Source: an uncultured Lysobacter sp. (lineage in GTDB: Bacteria; Pseudomonadota; Gammaproteobacteria; Xanthomonadales; Xanthomonadaceae). Taken from it: a stretch of 43,831 bases of DNA. The stretch lies in NCBI GenBank assembly GCA_946480055.1, contig CAMLID010000024.1, positions 1 to 43,831 of the forward strand, read 5' to 3'. Made by a program: the position numbers and the translations under genes. The notes beneath the pieces are model-generated. The model was not told the origin of the DNA. It saw only the letters and a program-made list of their open reading frames with translations, and did not search any database. Of this stretch, positions 7,786-15,728 are shown piece by piece (within the stretch, counting starts at the first letter, position 1; every line of letters begins with the position of its first letter).

Positions 7786-9987
7786 ATGAAGACCCCCGCG
7801 ATGACCGCCAAGACCACTCTGCTCGCCTTCCTGCTGACCGCCCCGCTCGCGCTGCTCGCGCGCGCCGACGCCGGCGGCGCCCCGAACGCGTTGGCCAACA
7901 CGCCGACCGCCGACCAGGCCACCGCCGCCAAGCTCGTTTACGGCGTGCTGTCCGACAGTCGCTACGCCTACCGGCCGCGCGCGCTCGACGACACCTTGTC
8001 GGCCGACATGCACAAGCGTTATCTCGAATCGCTGGACGCGGGCAAGCAGTACTTCACCGCCCAGGACATCGCCAAGTTCGACGCCTACAAGACCAAGCTC
8101 GACGACGCCATCCGCGGCGGCGACCTGAGCCCGGCCTATGCGATCTTCGCCACCTTCAAGCAGCGCGTCGACGAGCGAGTGAACTACGCGCGCGCCCTGC
8201 TCAAGCAAGACATCTTCAGCTTCGAAGGCAGCGACCGCTTCGAATACGACCGCGAGAAAGCGCCGTGGGCCGCCGACACCGCCGCGCTCGACGCGCTGTG
8301 GAAGCAGTCGGTGCGCAACGATTGGCTGCGCCTGAAGCTGGCCGGCAAGAAGCCCGAAGACATCCGCAAGACCCTGGACAAGCGTTACCAGAATCTCGCC
8401 AAGGGCTTCTCCGAGCTCAAGAGCGAAGACGTGTTCCAGACCTTCGTCAACAGCTACGCCAACGCGATCGATCCGCACACCGACTACTTCACGCCCAAGT
8501 CGGCCGACAACTTCAACATGACCATGTCGCTGTCGCTGGAAGGCATCGGCGCGGTGCTGCAGAAGCAGGACGACGTGGTCGCGATCCGCGAGATCGTGCC
8601 CGGCGGTCCGGCCGGCAACTCCGGCAAGATCAAGGCCGGCGACCGCGTGGTCGCGGTCGGTCAGGGCGACAGCGGCGCGATGGAAGACGTGATCGGCTGG
8701 CGCATCGACGACGTGGTCGCCAAGATCCGCGGCGCCAAGGGCACCAAGGTGCGCCTGGACGTGATTCCGGCCGAAGCCGGCCTGGACAGCAAGCCCAACC
8801 GCCTGGTGCTGGTGCGCGACAAGGTGCGTCTGGAAGACCAGGCCGCCAAGTCCGAGATCATCACCATCCCGGCCGTGGGCGACGCCCCGGCCAAGCGCAT
8901 CGGCGTGATCAAGCTGCCGGGCTTCTATCAGGACTTCGAAGGCCGCCGCAAGAACAGCGCCGACTACGCATCGGCCACGCGCGACGTCAGCAAGCTGCTG
9001 ACCAAGCTGCGCGCCGACAAGATCGACGGTGTGGTCCTGGATCTGCGCTACAACGGCGGCGGTTCGCTGGACGAAGCCATCGAGCTCACCGGCCTGTTCA
9101 TCGACCGCGGCCCGGTGGTGCAGGTGCGCCAGTCCGGCGGCCGTATCGAGGTCAACGGCGACGACGATTCCGGCATCGCCTGGGAAGGTCCGCTGGCGGT
9201 GCTGATCAACCGCGGTTCGGCCTCGGCGTCGGAAATCTTCGCCGGCGCGATCCAGGACTACGGCCGCGGCCTGGTCATCGGCGAGACTACCTTCGGCAAG
9301 GGCACCGTGCAGAACATGCTCGACCTCGACCGCTGGCCGGCCAACGAAGGCCCGCGCTTCGGCCAGGTCAAGCTGACCATCGCCCAGTTCTTCCGCGTCA
9401 GCGGCGGCTCGACCCAGAACAAGGGCGTGGTGCCGGATCTGTCGTTCCCGGCCTCGGTCGACGCCACCGAATACGGCGAGAGCACCTACGACAACGCGCT
9501 GCCGTGGACCAAGATCGCCGCGGTGCCGCACGTGCGCTACGGCAACTTCGCGCCCCTGCTGCCCAAGCTGTCGGCGTTGCACGACAGCCGCGTCGCCGGC
9601 GACAAGGAATTCCAGTGGTGGTCGCAGGACGTGACCGAGTTCCGCGAGGAGCGCGCCAAGAAGTCGATCACGCTCAACGAGGCCGAGCGCCGCGCCGAGC
9701 GCGACCGCGACGACACCAAGCGCAAGCAGCGCCAGGCAGAGCGCAAGACCATGGGTCTGGACCTGGATCCGCTGGCCGACGACAACGGCGACGACGGCCT
9801 GCAGTCCAGCGAGCGCAACCTGGCTCAGGAAGTCGCGCGCGAGAAGGCCGCCGAAAAGCGTCCGGACCCGCTGCTGCGCGAATCGGCTTCTATCCTGGCC
9901 GACGCGGTGCGCCTGCTCAACGACGACCGCCAGCTGTCGGCGCAGGTGCTGCCGACCGCGAGCAAGCCGGGGCATTGGGCCGACTGA
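7786..9987 (+). CDS. prc: carboxy-terminal processing (tail-specific) protease, Tsp/Prc
   Basis: A periplasmic S41 serine protease that degrades proteins from apolar C-termini and, in other gammaproteobacteria, controls wall hydrolases such as MepS. I choose the ATG at 7786, which gives a signal peptide (residues 1-29, ending LLARADA) and 733 residues. A PDZ domain follows the N-terminal helical domain (core LEGIGAVLQ and PGGPAGNSGKIKAGDRVVAVG). The Ser-Lys dyad is S480 in NRGSASASEIFAGA and K505 in TTFGKGTVQ. The C-terminal region (DUF3340-like, rich in Arg/Glu/Lys) is present, so the protein appears complete. Its position beside wall-synthesis genes fits a role in envelope maintenance. Confidence 0.95.
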   Translation: MKTPAMTAKTTLLAFLLTAPLALLARADAGGAPNALANTPTADQATAAKLVYGVLSDSRYAYRPRALDDTLSADMHKRYLESLDAGKQYFTAQDIAKFDAYKTKLDDAIRGGDLSPAYAIFATFKQRVDERVNYARALLKQDIFSFEGSDRFEYDREKAPWAADTAALDALWKQSVRNDWLRLKLAGKKPEDIRKTLDKRYQNLAKGFSELKSEDVFQTFVNSYANAIDPHTDYFTPKSADNFNMTMSLSLEGIGAVLQKQDDVVAIREIVPGGPAGNSGKIKAGDRVVAVGQGDSGAMEDVIGWRIDDVVAKIRGAKGTKVRLDVIPAEAGLDSKPNRLVLVRDKVRLEDQAAKSEIITIPAVGDAPAKRIGVIKLPGFYQDFEGRRKNSADYASATRDVSKLLTKLRADKIDGVVLDLRYNGGGSLDEAIELTGLFIDRGPVVQVRQSGGRIEVNGDDDSGIAWEGPLAVLINRGSASASEIFAGAIQDYGRGLVIGETTFGKGTVQNMLDLDRWPANEGPRFGQVKLTIAQFFRVSGGSTQNKGVVPDLSFPASVDATEYGESTYDNALPWTKIAAVPHVRYGNFAPLLPKLSALHDSRVAGDKEFQWWSQDVTEFREERAKKSITLNEAERRAERDRDDTKRKQRQAERKTMGLDLDPLADDNGDDGLQSSERNLAQEVAREKAAEKRPDPLLRESASILADAVRLLNDDRQLSAQVLPTASKPGHWAD

Positions 9988-10013
9988 GCCCGCTGCGGAC
10001 GGTGTATCGACAG

Positions 10014-10036
10014 GGCGCGTTCCTTCGGGGCGCGCC
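10014..10036 (+). terminator. possible terminator after prc
   Basis: GGCGCG (10014-10019) and CGCGCC (10031-10036) pair around an 11-nt loop; a T-containing stretch (TTCGTCGTTT) follows. A weak candidate. Confidence 0.35.
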
Positions 10037-10145
10037 TTCGTCGTTTCTGGGTACCGCAGCGACGCCCCCGGCCCGGCTGAGCGGGTGCTGACGCGGGCCA
10101 GGGCTGGGGTGCAAGAATCGGATATCGCGCCTGCGCAGGCGGCCG

Positions 10146-10151
10146 TACCCT
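10146..10151 (+). promoter_or_regulatory. -10 element abutting the alkyltransferase start
   Basis: TACCCT ends 6 nt before the ATG at 10158, the same hexamer and nearly the same distance as for mltB. No convincing -35 is seen. Confidence 0.3.
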
Positions 10152-10157
10152 GAGGCC

Positions 10158-11003
10158 ATGAACGCCATGACCCCGATCCGCGATCTCACCCCAGTCGACA
10201 AACTGGACCACGCCCGCGCTCTGCTCGATACCGGCGAGCCGACCCTGGCCGATCTGGCCGTGGCGGTCGGAATCAGCGCCTCGCACCTGCAGCGCCGGTT
10301 CACCGCGCGCTTCGGGATCAGCCCGGCCGAGTACCTGGCGCAACGCAAGCTGGGCACGCTGAAGTCGGCGTTGCGCGAAGGCAGCGACGTCAGCGCAGCG
10401 CTCTACGACGCCGGCTACGGTTCGCCCTCGCGCGTGTACGAGGGCGGCGCGGCGCGCCTGGGCATGACCCCGGGGCGTTACCGCGCCGGCGGCGCCGGCG
10501 AGCAGATCCGCTGGAGCCTGGCGCGCACCGCGCTGGGTACGGCCCTGGTCGCGACCACCGAACGCGGCGTGTGCATGGTCGAGCTGGGCGACGACGCGGT
10601 GGCGCTGGAAGCCAAGTTGCGCGCCGAGTTTCCGCAGGCGCAGTTGGAACGCGTCGACGCCGGCCGCGACGAATTCCTGGCGCCGCGCCTGCGCGCGGTC
10701 GCCGATACCCTCGGCGGCCAGGCCCATGCGGTGCCGGTGGACCTGCTGGGCACCGCGTTCCAGAAAAAAGTCTGGGACGCGCTGATGAAGATTCCGGCCG
10801 GGCAGACCCGCAGCTACGCCCAGGTCGCCGAGCAGATCGGCGCACCGGGCAGCGCACGCGCAGTCGCGCGCGCCTGCGCCGGAAACCGAGTCGCGGTGGT
10901 CGTGCCCTGTCACCGCGTGGTGCGCGGCGACGGCTCGCTGGGCGGGTATCGCTGGGGGCTGCCGCTGAAGGAGAAGCTGCTGCAGCGCGAGCGGGCGGCG
11001 TAG
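10158..11003 (+). CDS. Ada-like methylated-DNA-protein-cysteine methyltransferase with AraC-type HTH, lacking the Ada zinc domain
   Basis: 281 residues. Residues 15-108 form an AraC-type double helix-turn-helix (LADLAVAVGISASHLQRRF and DAGYGSPSRVYEG). Residues 115-278 are the O6-alkylguanine-DNA alkyltransferase, with the acceptor cysteine C251 in VVVPCHRVV and the Arg-finger region GSARAVARACAGN. It repairs O6-methylguanine by irreversible transfer. Unlike E. coli Ada it has no N-terminal zinc-cysteine domain for methylphosphotriesters, so the methylation switch that activates Ada is missing. Either the HTH is regulated another way or it works as a DNA-binding aid. It is monocistronic, closed off by a repeat pair. 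Confidence 0.9.
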   Translation: MNAMTPIRDLTPVDKLDHARALLDTGEPTLADLAVAVGISASHLQRRFTARFGISPAEYLAQRKLGTLKSALREGSDVSAALYDAGYGSPSRVYEGGAARLGMTPGRYRAGGAGEQIRWSLARTALGTALVATTERGVCMVELGDDAVALEAKLRAEFPQAQLERVDAGRDEFLAPRLRAVADTLGGQAHAVPVDLLGTAFQKKVWDALMKIPAGQTRSYAQVAEQIGAPGSARAVARACAGNRVAVVVPCHRVVRGDGSLGGYRWGLPLKEKLLQRERAA

Positions 11004-11040
11004 CGGAAAACGACGTTCTGGAGTCGCGCGGCTAGGGCGA

Positions 11041-11102
11041 TCGCGGCTTACGCCGCTCCTACCCCAAAGCCGTGCCGTCTGTAGGAGCGGCGCGAGCCGC
11101 GA
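11041..11102. repeat. inverted pair of REP-like elements, GTAGGAGCGGCG type
   Basis: Two head-to-head copies of one 22-bp element: the reverse form at 11041-11062 (TCGCGGCTTACGCCGCTCC...) and the forward form at 11081-11102 (GTAGGAGCGGCG...GCCGCGA). Each has its own small GCGGC/GCCGC hairpin, and the pair can fold into one long stem. This is the arrangement of bacterial REP doublets. It lies between convergent genes. Confidence 0.85.
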
Positions 11103-11174
11103 CCGCGCCACTCACTCGTCGACGCAGCTCCCCGGCCGTCGACGTCCACGTCCCACGGTTTTCCTATTCCCACC

Positions 11175-11675
11175 TCACCGCCGCTTGCGCGTCGCCTTCG
11201 GCGCATCGCGCGTCGGCAGCTCCAAGCCGAGCTTGACCACGTCGAACACCAGATGGGTTTCGTAACGCTTGATGTTGCCTTCGTCCAGGAACAGGCGATC
11301 GGCGACCTGGCGGCAATGGGCGACGCCGGTGGTGGCCAGGATCACCAGATAGTCCCATTGCCCGGCCAGCACGTAGCACTGCTGCACTTCGGGCGCGGCG
11401 CGCATGCGCGCGTAGAACGTGGCGTGCTGGCTCGCCGATTCGCGCTCCATCGTCACCCACACCGCGGCCAGAGTGCTGCCCAGAGCGATCGGGTCCAGCA
11501 GCGCGACCTGACGCAGCAGGCCGTGTTTGCGGTAGCGGGTGAGGCGGCGCTGGACCGCACTGGGCGACAGCCCGATCGCGTCGCCGAGCGCGGTCAGGGT
11601 GGCCGAGGCGTCGCGCTGCAGCAGCCCCAGTAATTTGTGGTCGAGTTCGTCGAGCGCGAGGGGGGCACGGGCCAT
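11175..11675 (-). CDS. Lrp/AsnC-family transcriptional regulator
   Basis: 166 residues: N-terminal winged HTH (about 8-60; LDELDHKLLGLLQRDASAT and LSPSAVQRRLTRYRKHGLL) and a C-terminal ligand-sensing RAM/ACT-like domain (about 65-150; VWVTME..., QCYVLAGQWDYLVILAT). Proteins of this family bind amino acids and regulate transport or catabolism. It is divergent from the GNAT gene at 11766, with a palindrome directly before its start codon, so autoregulation and control of the neighbour are likely. The effector cannot be told from sequence. Confidence 0.9.
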   Translation of the reverse strand: MARAPLALDELDHKLLGLLQRDASATLTALGDAIGLSPSAVQRRLTRYRKHGLLRQVALLDPIALGSTLAAVWVTMERESASQHATFYARMRAAPEVQQCYVLAGQWDYLVILATTGVAHCRQVADRLFLDEGNIKRYETHLVFDVVKLGLELPTRDAPKATRKRR

Positions 11676-11688
11676 GCAAAAATTTTGC
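11676..11688. promoter_or_regulatory. palindrome resembling an Lrp-family operator
   Basis: GCAAAA-A-TTTTGC is a perfect odd palindrome touching the lrp start codon; its AT-rich core resembles the E. coli Lrp core (AWATTWT). A second AT-rich patch with GCGA/TCGC arms (GCGAATTTTCAATCGC, 11699-11714) lies 23 bp further on. Both are in the 90-bp space shared by the divergent genes. Confidence 0.5.
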
Positions 11689-11765
11689 GTTCAAGCGGGC
11701 GAATTTTCAATCGCCTGTCTGCGCCCGCGGATAGTCTGAATGGGTCGAATCACCCGAAGTGCCGC

Positions 11766-12314
11766 ATGCAGCGCCTCGCCCCCACCGCTCCCCCAGTCCG
11801 CGCCGGCGTCGAGCGCTACGGCGTACGTGTGGCCTCGCGTGCGGATATCGCCGTCATCCACGCCCTGATCCGCGAGCACGGTCCCAGCCCGTGGAACTAC
11901 CTCGCCGAGCCGGCGCTGTCCGAACATCTGCGCGCGATCGGCGACGGCGTGGACGCGGTGCTGGCCAGCCTGGACGACGCGCTGGTCGCGGTGGTGACCT
12001 ACGCCGACAGCGACGACTTCGCCTGCTACCAGAGCGCCGGCCGCGAGCGCGCGCGCCACGGCCACATCGGCGAGGTGGTCGTGCATCGCGGCCATCGCGG
12101 CGCCGGCCTTGGTGCGCACTTGCTGCGCGAGGCGATCGCGCAGTTGCGCGCGCGCGGCCTGCGTGAGTTCTATGCCGAACGACACGAAGAGAACGCGGGC
12201 TCGGCTGGCATGATGCGTAAGGCCGGCTTCGTCGTTGTCGACACCTTCCACGACCCCGTGCGCCGCAACGTCGGCAGCTGCCGCACCGCGGTCTGCGTGC
12301 ACCGATCCAACTGA
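11766..12314 (+). CDS. GNAT-family N-acetyltransferase
   Basis: 182 residues from the ATG at 11766, which clears the divergent regulator's control region; an upstream start would run into that gene. The acetyl-CoA-binding motif A is R111-G-A-G-L-G116, preceded by the beta strand HIGEVVVHRG. The C-terminal part FYAERHEENAGSAGMMRKAGF matches the end of the fold (family members acetylate amines of amino acids, polyamines, antibiotics or proteins). The divergent Lrp/AsnC gene hints at an amino-acid-related substrate, but this is inference. Confidence 0.85.
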   Translation: MQRLAPTAPPVRAGVERYGVRVASRADIAVIHALIREHGPSPWNYLAEPALSEHLRAIGDGVDAVLASLDDALVAVVTYADSDDFACYQSAGRERARHGHIGEVVVHRGHRGAGLGAHLLREAIAQLRARGLREFYAERHEENAGSAGMMRKAGFVVVDTFHDPVRRNVGSCRTAVCVHRSN

Positions 12315-12359
12315 CACCGATTCGCGCCTCCCCCTTCCTCCCCTCGGAATCACAACCGC

Positions 12360-13298
12360 ATGAGCGCCGCCTCACCCACCGCAGCAAGACTGGCCCCCGG
12401 CGCGATCGCGGTCGCGTTCGCCCTGGCATCGGTCTACATCCTGTGGGGCTCGACCTACCTCGCCATCCGTTTCGCCCTGGAAAGCTATCCGCCCTTCATC
12501 CTGGGCGCGCTGCGCATGTTCGTCGCCGGCGCGCTGATGTACGCCGTGCTGCGCTGGCGCGGCACCGCGCCGCCGACCCGCAAGCAATGGCGCACGCTGT
12601 GGCTGCTGTCGATCTGGATGGTGCTGCTGTCCAACGGCCTGGTGAACCTGGCCGAGACCGAGGTCGGCTCCGGCTTGGCCGCGATCGCGGTCGCGTCGAT
12701 GCCGCTGTTCGCCGGCGTGTTCGCGATGCTGCGCGGCCGGCATCCGTCGAAGATCGAATGGGTCGGGCTGGTGATCGGCTTCCTCGGCGTGATCTGGCTC
12801 AACGCCGGCAGCGCGTTGTCGGGTTCCACGCTGGGACTGGTCTGCCTGATCATCGCGCCCATCGCCTGGGCCTGGGGCTCGATCTGGAGCCGCGACCAGG
12901 ACCTGCCGTCGCCGTTCATGGCCGCCAGCGCGCAGATGCTGACCGGCAGCGTGTGGATGTTGGGCGCGGCCGCGATCACCGGCGAACGCATGAGCGCGAT
13001 GCCCAGCGCCGGTGCCACCGGCGCGCTGCTGTACCTGGTCGTGGCCGGCTCGATCTTCGGCTTCACCGCCTACATCTGGCTGCTGCACCACGTGCGTCCG
13101 GCGCTGGCGACCAGCTACGCCTACGTCAACCCGCCGATCGCGGTGCTGTTCGGCGCTTTGCTCGCGGGCGAGCGCTTCAGCTCGCACGACCTGGGCGCGA
13201 TGGCGGTGATCCTGGTCGGCGTGGTTATCATCACTTTGGCCAAGGCGCGCGCCGCGCGTGCGCCGGCACCGACGCCGCCGAACGAGCCGCCGGCATGA
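12360..13298 (+). CDS. yedA: EamA-type drug/metabolite exporter, YedA-like
   Basis: 312 residues, ten predicted membrane helices in two EamA repeats. The opening VYILWGSTYLAIRFALESYPP and GLVNLAETEVGSGLAAIAVASMPLF are characteristic of YedA-like members of the DMT superfamily. The closing repeat has YAYVNPPIAVLFGALLAGERF. The substrate is unknown. Its last codons overlap the next exporter gene by 4 bp (ATGA), so the two are co-translated. Confidence 0.85.
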   Translation: MSAASPTAARLAPGAIAVAFALASVYILWGSTYLAIRFALESYPPFILGALRMFVAGALMYAVLRWRGTAPPTRKQWRTLWLLSIWMVLLSNGLVNLAETEVGSGLAAIAVASMPLFAGVFAMLRGRHPSKIEWVGLVIGFLGVIWLNAGSALSGSTLGLVCLIIAPIAWAWGSIWSRDQDLPSPFMAASAQMLTGSVWMLGAAAITGERMSAMPSAGATGALLYLVVAGSIFGFTAYIWLLHHVRPALATSYAYVNPPIAVLFGALLAGERFSSHDLGAMAVILVGVVIITLAKARAARAPAPTPPNEPPA

Positions 13299-14206
13299 CC
13301 CCGGCGCAGGCGGAAGGACGGCGCGGGTTGTGGATCGCCGCCGCGTCGTTCGTGCTCTGGGGTCTGATGCCGCTGTACTGGCACCTGCTCAAGGCGGTGC
13401 CGTCGCTGCAGATCGTCGGCCACCGCATCGTCTGGAGCGCGGTCATGGTCGCGGCCTGGCTGTCGTGGAAGCAGGGCGGCGACTGGCTGCGCGGCGTGCT
13501 CGCGCAGCCGCGCAAGGCGGCGATGCTGGCGCTCAGCGGCGTGCTGATCGCATTCAACTGGGGCCTGTATATCTGGGCGGTCAACGCCGGCCACGTGATC
13601 GAGACCAGCCTGGGCTACTTCATCAATCCGCTGGTCAACGTGGTGCTGGGCGTGGCCCTGCTGCACGAGCGCATGAACCGGGTGCAGTGGCTGTCGGTGG
13701 CGATGGCCGCGGCCGGCGTGGGCTGGCTGACCTGGCAGTACGGACAGGCGCCGTGGATCGCGATCGGCCTGGCGCTGTCGTTCGCCGCCTACGGGCTGAT
13801 CCGCAAACTGGTCGCGGTGGAAGCGGTGACCGGCCTGGGCATCGAAAGCGTCTACCTGTTCCTGCCCGCGCTGGGCGTGCTGTTATGGAGCGAGAGCCAC
13901 GGCCAGGGCGGCTTCCTCGGCGGCTGGGGCTTGGGCCTGGACCTGATGCTGATCCTCGCCGGCGCGCTGACCGCATTGCCGCTGATCGGCTTCGCCTACG
14001 CGGTGCGACGGGTGCCGTTGTCGGTGGTCGGACTGATGCAGTACATCGCGCCGACCCTGCAGTTCCTGATCGGCGTGCTGGTGCTGCACGAACCCTTCGA
14101 CCGCTCGCGACTGATCGGCTTCGTGTTCATCTGGATCGGTTTGCTGATCTTCGCCGGCGAAGGGCTGTGGCGCTCGCGGCGGCAGGCGGCACTGGCGGCA
14201 GCTTGA
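13295..14206 (+). CDS. rarD: RarD, EamA-type permease
   Basis: 303 residues from the ATG that overlaps the yedA-like stop. The motifs VLWGLMPLYWHLLKAVP, HRIVWSAVM and NWGLYIWAVNAGHVIETS, with ETSLGYFINPLVNVVLG, are diagnostic of RarD. E. coli RarD gives chloramphenicol resistance when amplified, but the natural substrate is unknown. Ten membrane helices are expected. It is the second gene of a two-exporter operon, perhaps under the same control as the upstream GNAT gene, whose stop is only 45 bp before the first exporter. Confidence 0.92.
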   Translation: MTPAQAEGRRGLWIAAASFVLWGLMPLYWHLLKAVPSLQIVGHRIVWSAVMVAAWLSWKQGGDWLRGVLAQPRKAAMLALSGVLIAFNWGLYIWAVNAGHVIETSLGYFINPLVNVVLGVALLHERMNRVQWLSVAMAAAGVGWLTWQYGQAPWIAIGLALSFAAYGLIRKLVAVEAVTGLGIESVYLFLPALGVLLWSESHGQGGFLGGWGLGLDLMLILAGALTALPLIGFAYAVRRVPLSVVGLMQYIAPTLQFLIGVLVLHEPFDRSRLIGFVFIWIGLLIFAGEGLWRSRRQAALAAA

Positions 14207-14220
14207 GCCATTGCCTTGGG

Positions 14221-14314
14221 GTAGGAGCGGCGTAAGCCGCGACCGCGAATCCGCAGCTACGGCGAAACCCGCTTCGCACGCCGGACCCCGGGTCGCGACT
14301 TACGCCCCTCCTAC
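14221..14314. repeat. inverted pair of REP-like elements, GTAGGAGCGGCG type
   Basis: Forward copy 14221-14242 (GTAGGAGCGGCGTAAGCCGC...) and reverse copy 14293-14314 (one mismatch in the loop-side arm) between convergent rarD and the export operon. Same family and layout as 11041-11102. Confidence 0.85.
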
Positions 14315-14408
14315 CCCAAAGCCAAAGACAAGGCGCGGGGCCGATGCCCCGAAACGAACGAGGCGCCGCGAACGGCGCCTCGTCGTCGAACTTGCGATGG
14401 CTGCGCGG

Positions 14409-15716
14409 TCAGGCCGCGCGCAAGGCCGTGGTCACCGGCAGTCGTGCCGCGCGCAGCGCCGGGAACAGGCCGCCGACCAGGCCGATGCCCAACGCCCACT
14501 TCAGGCCGCTCCACAGCAGCTCCGGCGAGACCTTGAACTGGAACACCACCTGGCTGAAGTTGCTGCCCAGCGTCGACACCTGATAGCCGTTGAAGATCAG
14601 CCAGGCCAGTCCCGCGCCGAGCAGACCGCCCAATAGCGCCAGCAGCATGGTTTCCAGCATCACCGCGATCACCACCGGCACACCGCGGAAGCCGAGCGCG
14701 CGTAGGGTCGCGATCTCGCGAGCGCGGCCGGAAACCGCCGCGTACATGGTGTTGAGCGCGCCGAACACCGCGCCGATCGCCATGATGGTGCCGATGAAGA
14801 TGCCCAGAACCTTGATGACCTTGGTGAGTACCTCGGACTGCTTGGCGTAGTAGTCGTGGGTGGTCTGCACGTCCAGCTTCAGGCGCGGATCGGCGGCCAG
14901 CGCGCCCTTGAGCTGCTTGAAGCCGTCCTTGCCGGCCAGCTTCACCGTCACCGACTGGAACGAACTGCGTTGATAGGTCGAGGCCAGCACTTCGCCGTCG
15001 GCCCACAGTTCGGAGTCGTGCGAATCGCCGGCGGCGAAGATGCCGACCACGGTCCAGTTTTGGTTGGCCAGTTCGATCTGCTTGCCGACTTCCAGGCCGC
15101 GGAACTGCTTGGCCGCGCCCTGACCGGCGATCAGTTCGCGCAGGCCTGCGCCGAACTTGCGGCCCTTCACGATCTTGACGTTGGGCCGCAGCGACCAGGC
15201 TTCGGCACCGACGCCGCGCAACTGCGCGTTGGCGTCGCTGCCGTCGCTGACGGTGGGCAGGTTGATCACCTGCGACAGTTCCGGCGAGACCTGGGCGCGG
15301 CCGTTGCCGTCCTTGGCGATGCCGGCCAGGGACGAGATCAGCGGCACTTGGTCGCGGGTGATGACCGAGTTGGTCTCGGCCTGCGAGCCGCCGCGCAGGA
15401 TGATCGCGGTGTCGTCGCTGCCGGTCTGCTTGAGCGTGTTCTGGAAGCCTTCGCCCATCGCCAGCATCGCCACCAGCACGCCGACCACGCCGGCGATGCC
15501 GATCACGATCACCGAGGACGCGCCCCAGCGCTGCGGCAGGCTGGAGATGCCGACGCCGGCCACCGCCAAGGTCTGCTGGCCGCGCTTGGTCAGGAACAGC
15601 CATAGCAGCAGCGCCGCGACCACTCCCAGTACGCCGTACCAAGGCAGGAATATCCACCCGACCAGTCCGACCGCCAGCAGCAGCGCGATCCCGATATTGA
15701 CTAGAACTCTCTTCAT
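14409..15716 (-). CDS. ABC exporter permease, MacB/FtsX type (second permease)
   Basis: 435 residues. After two N-terminal helices (residues 5-45) comes a MacB-like periplasmic core domain, then the FtsX domain with three helices (about VLTKVIKVLGIFIGTIMAIGA onwards and GGLFPALRAARLPVTTALRAA at the end). The cytoplasmic coupling motif REIATLRALGF is present. Such permeases act by mechanotransmission: they push substrates through the periplasm rather than across the membrane pore. It is the last of four genes and lies 12 bp after the sister permease. Substrate unknown; lipoproteins, peptides and antibiotics are typical. Confidence 0.88.
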   Translation of the reverse strand: MKRVLVNIGIALLLAVGLVGWIFLPWYGVLGVVAALLLWLFLTKRGQQTLAVAGVGISSLPQRWGASSVIVIGIAGVVGVLVAMLAMGEGFQNTLKQTGSDDTAIILRGGSQAETNSVITRDQVPLISSLAGIAKDGNGRAQVSPELSQVINLPTVSDGSDANAQLRGVGAEAWSLRPNVKIVKGRKFGAGLRELIAGQGAAKQFRGLEVGKQIELANQNWTVVGIFAAGDSHDSELWADGEVLASTYQRSSFQSVTVKLAGKDGFKQLKGALAADPRLKLDVQTTHDYYAKQSEVLTKVIKVLGIFIGTIMAIGAVFGALNTMYAAVSGRAREIATLRALGFRGVPVVIAVMLETMLLALLGGLLGAGLAWLIFNGYQVSTLGSNFSQVVFQFKVSPELLWSGLKWALGIGLVGGLFPALRAARLPVTTALRAA

Positions 15717-15728
15717 CGCGATCTCTCC

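Noticed and set aside
7630..9975. 781-codon open frame on the minus strand
   Set aside because: It is antisense to prc; its long His/Val/Gly/Arg-rich translation is an effect of high GC at third positions, with no domain or start signal.
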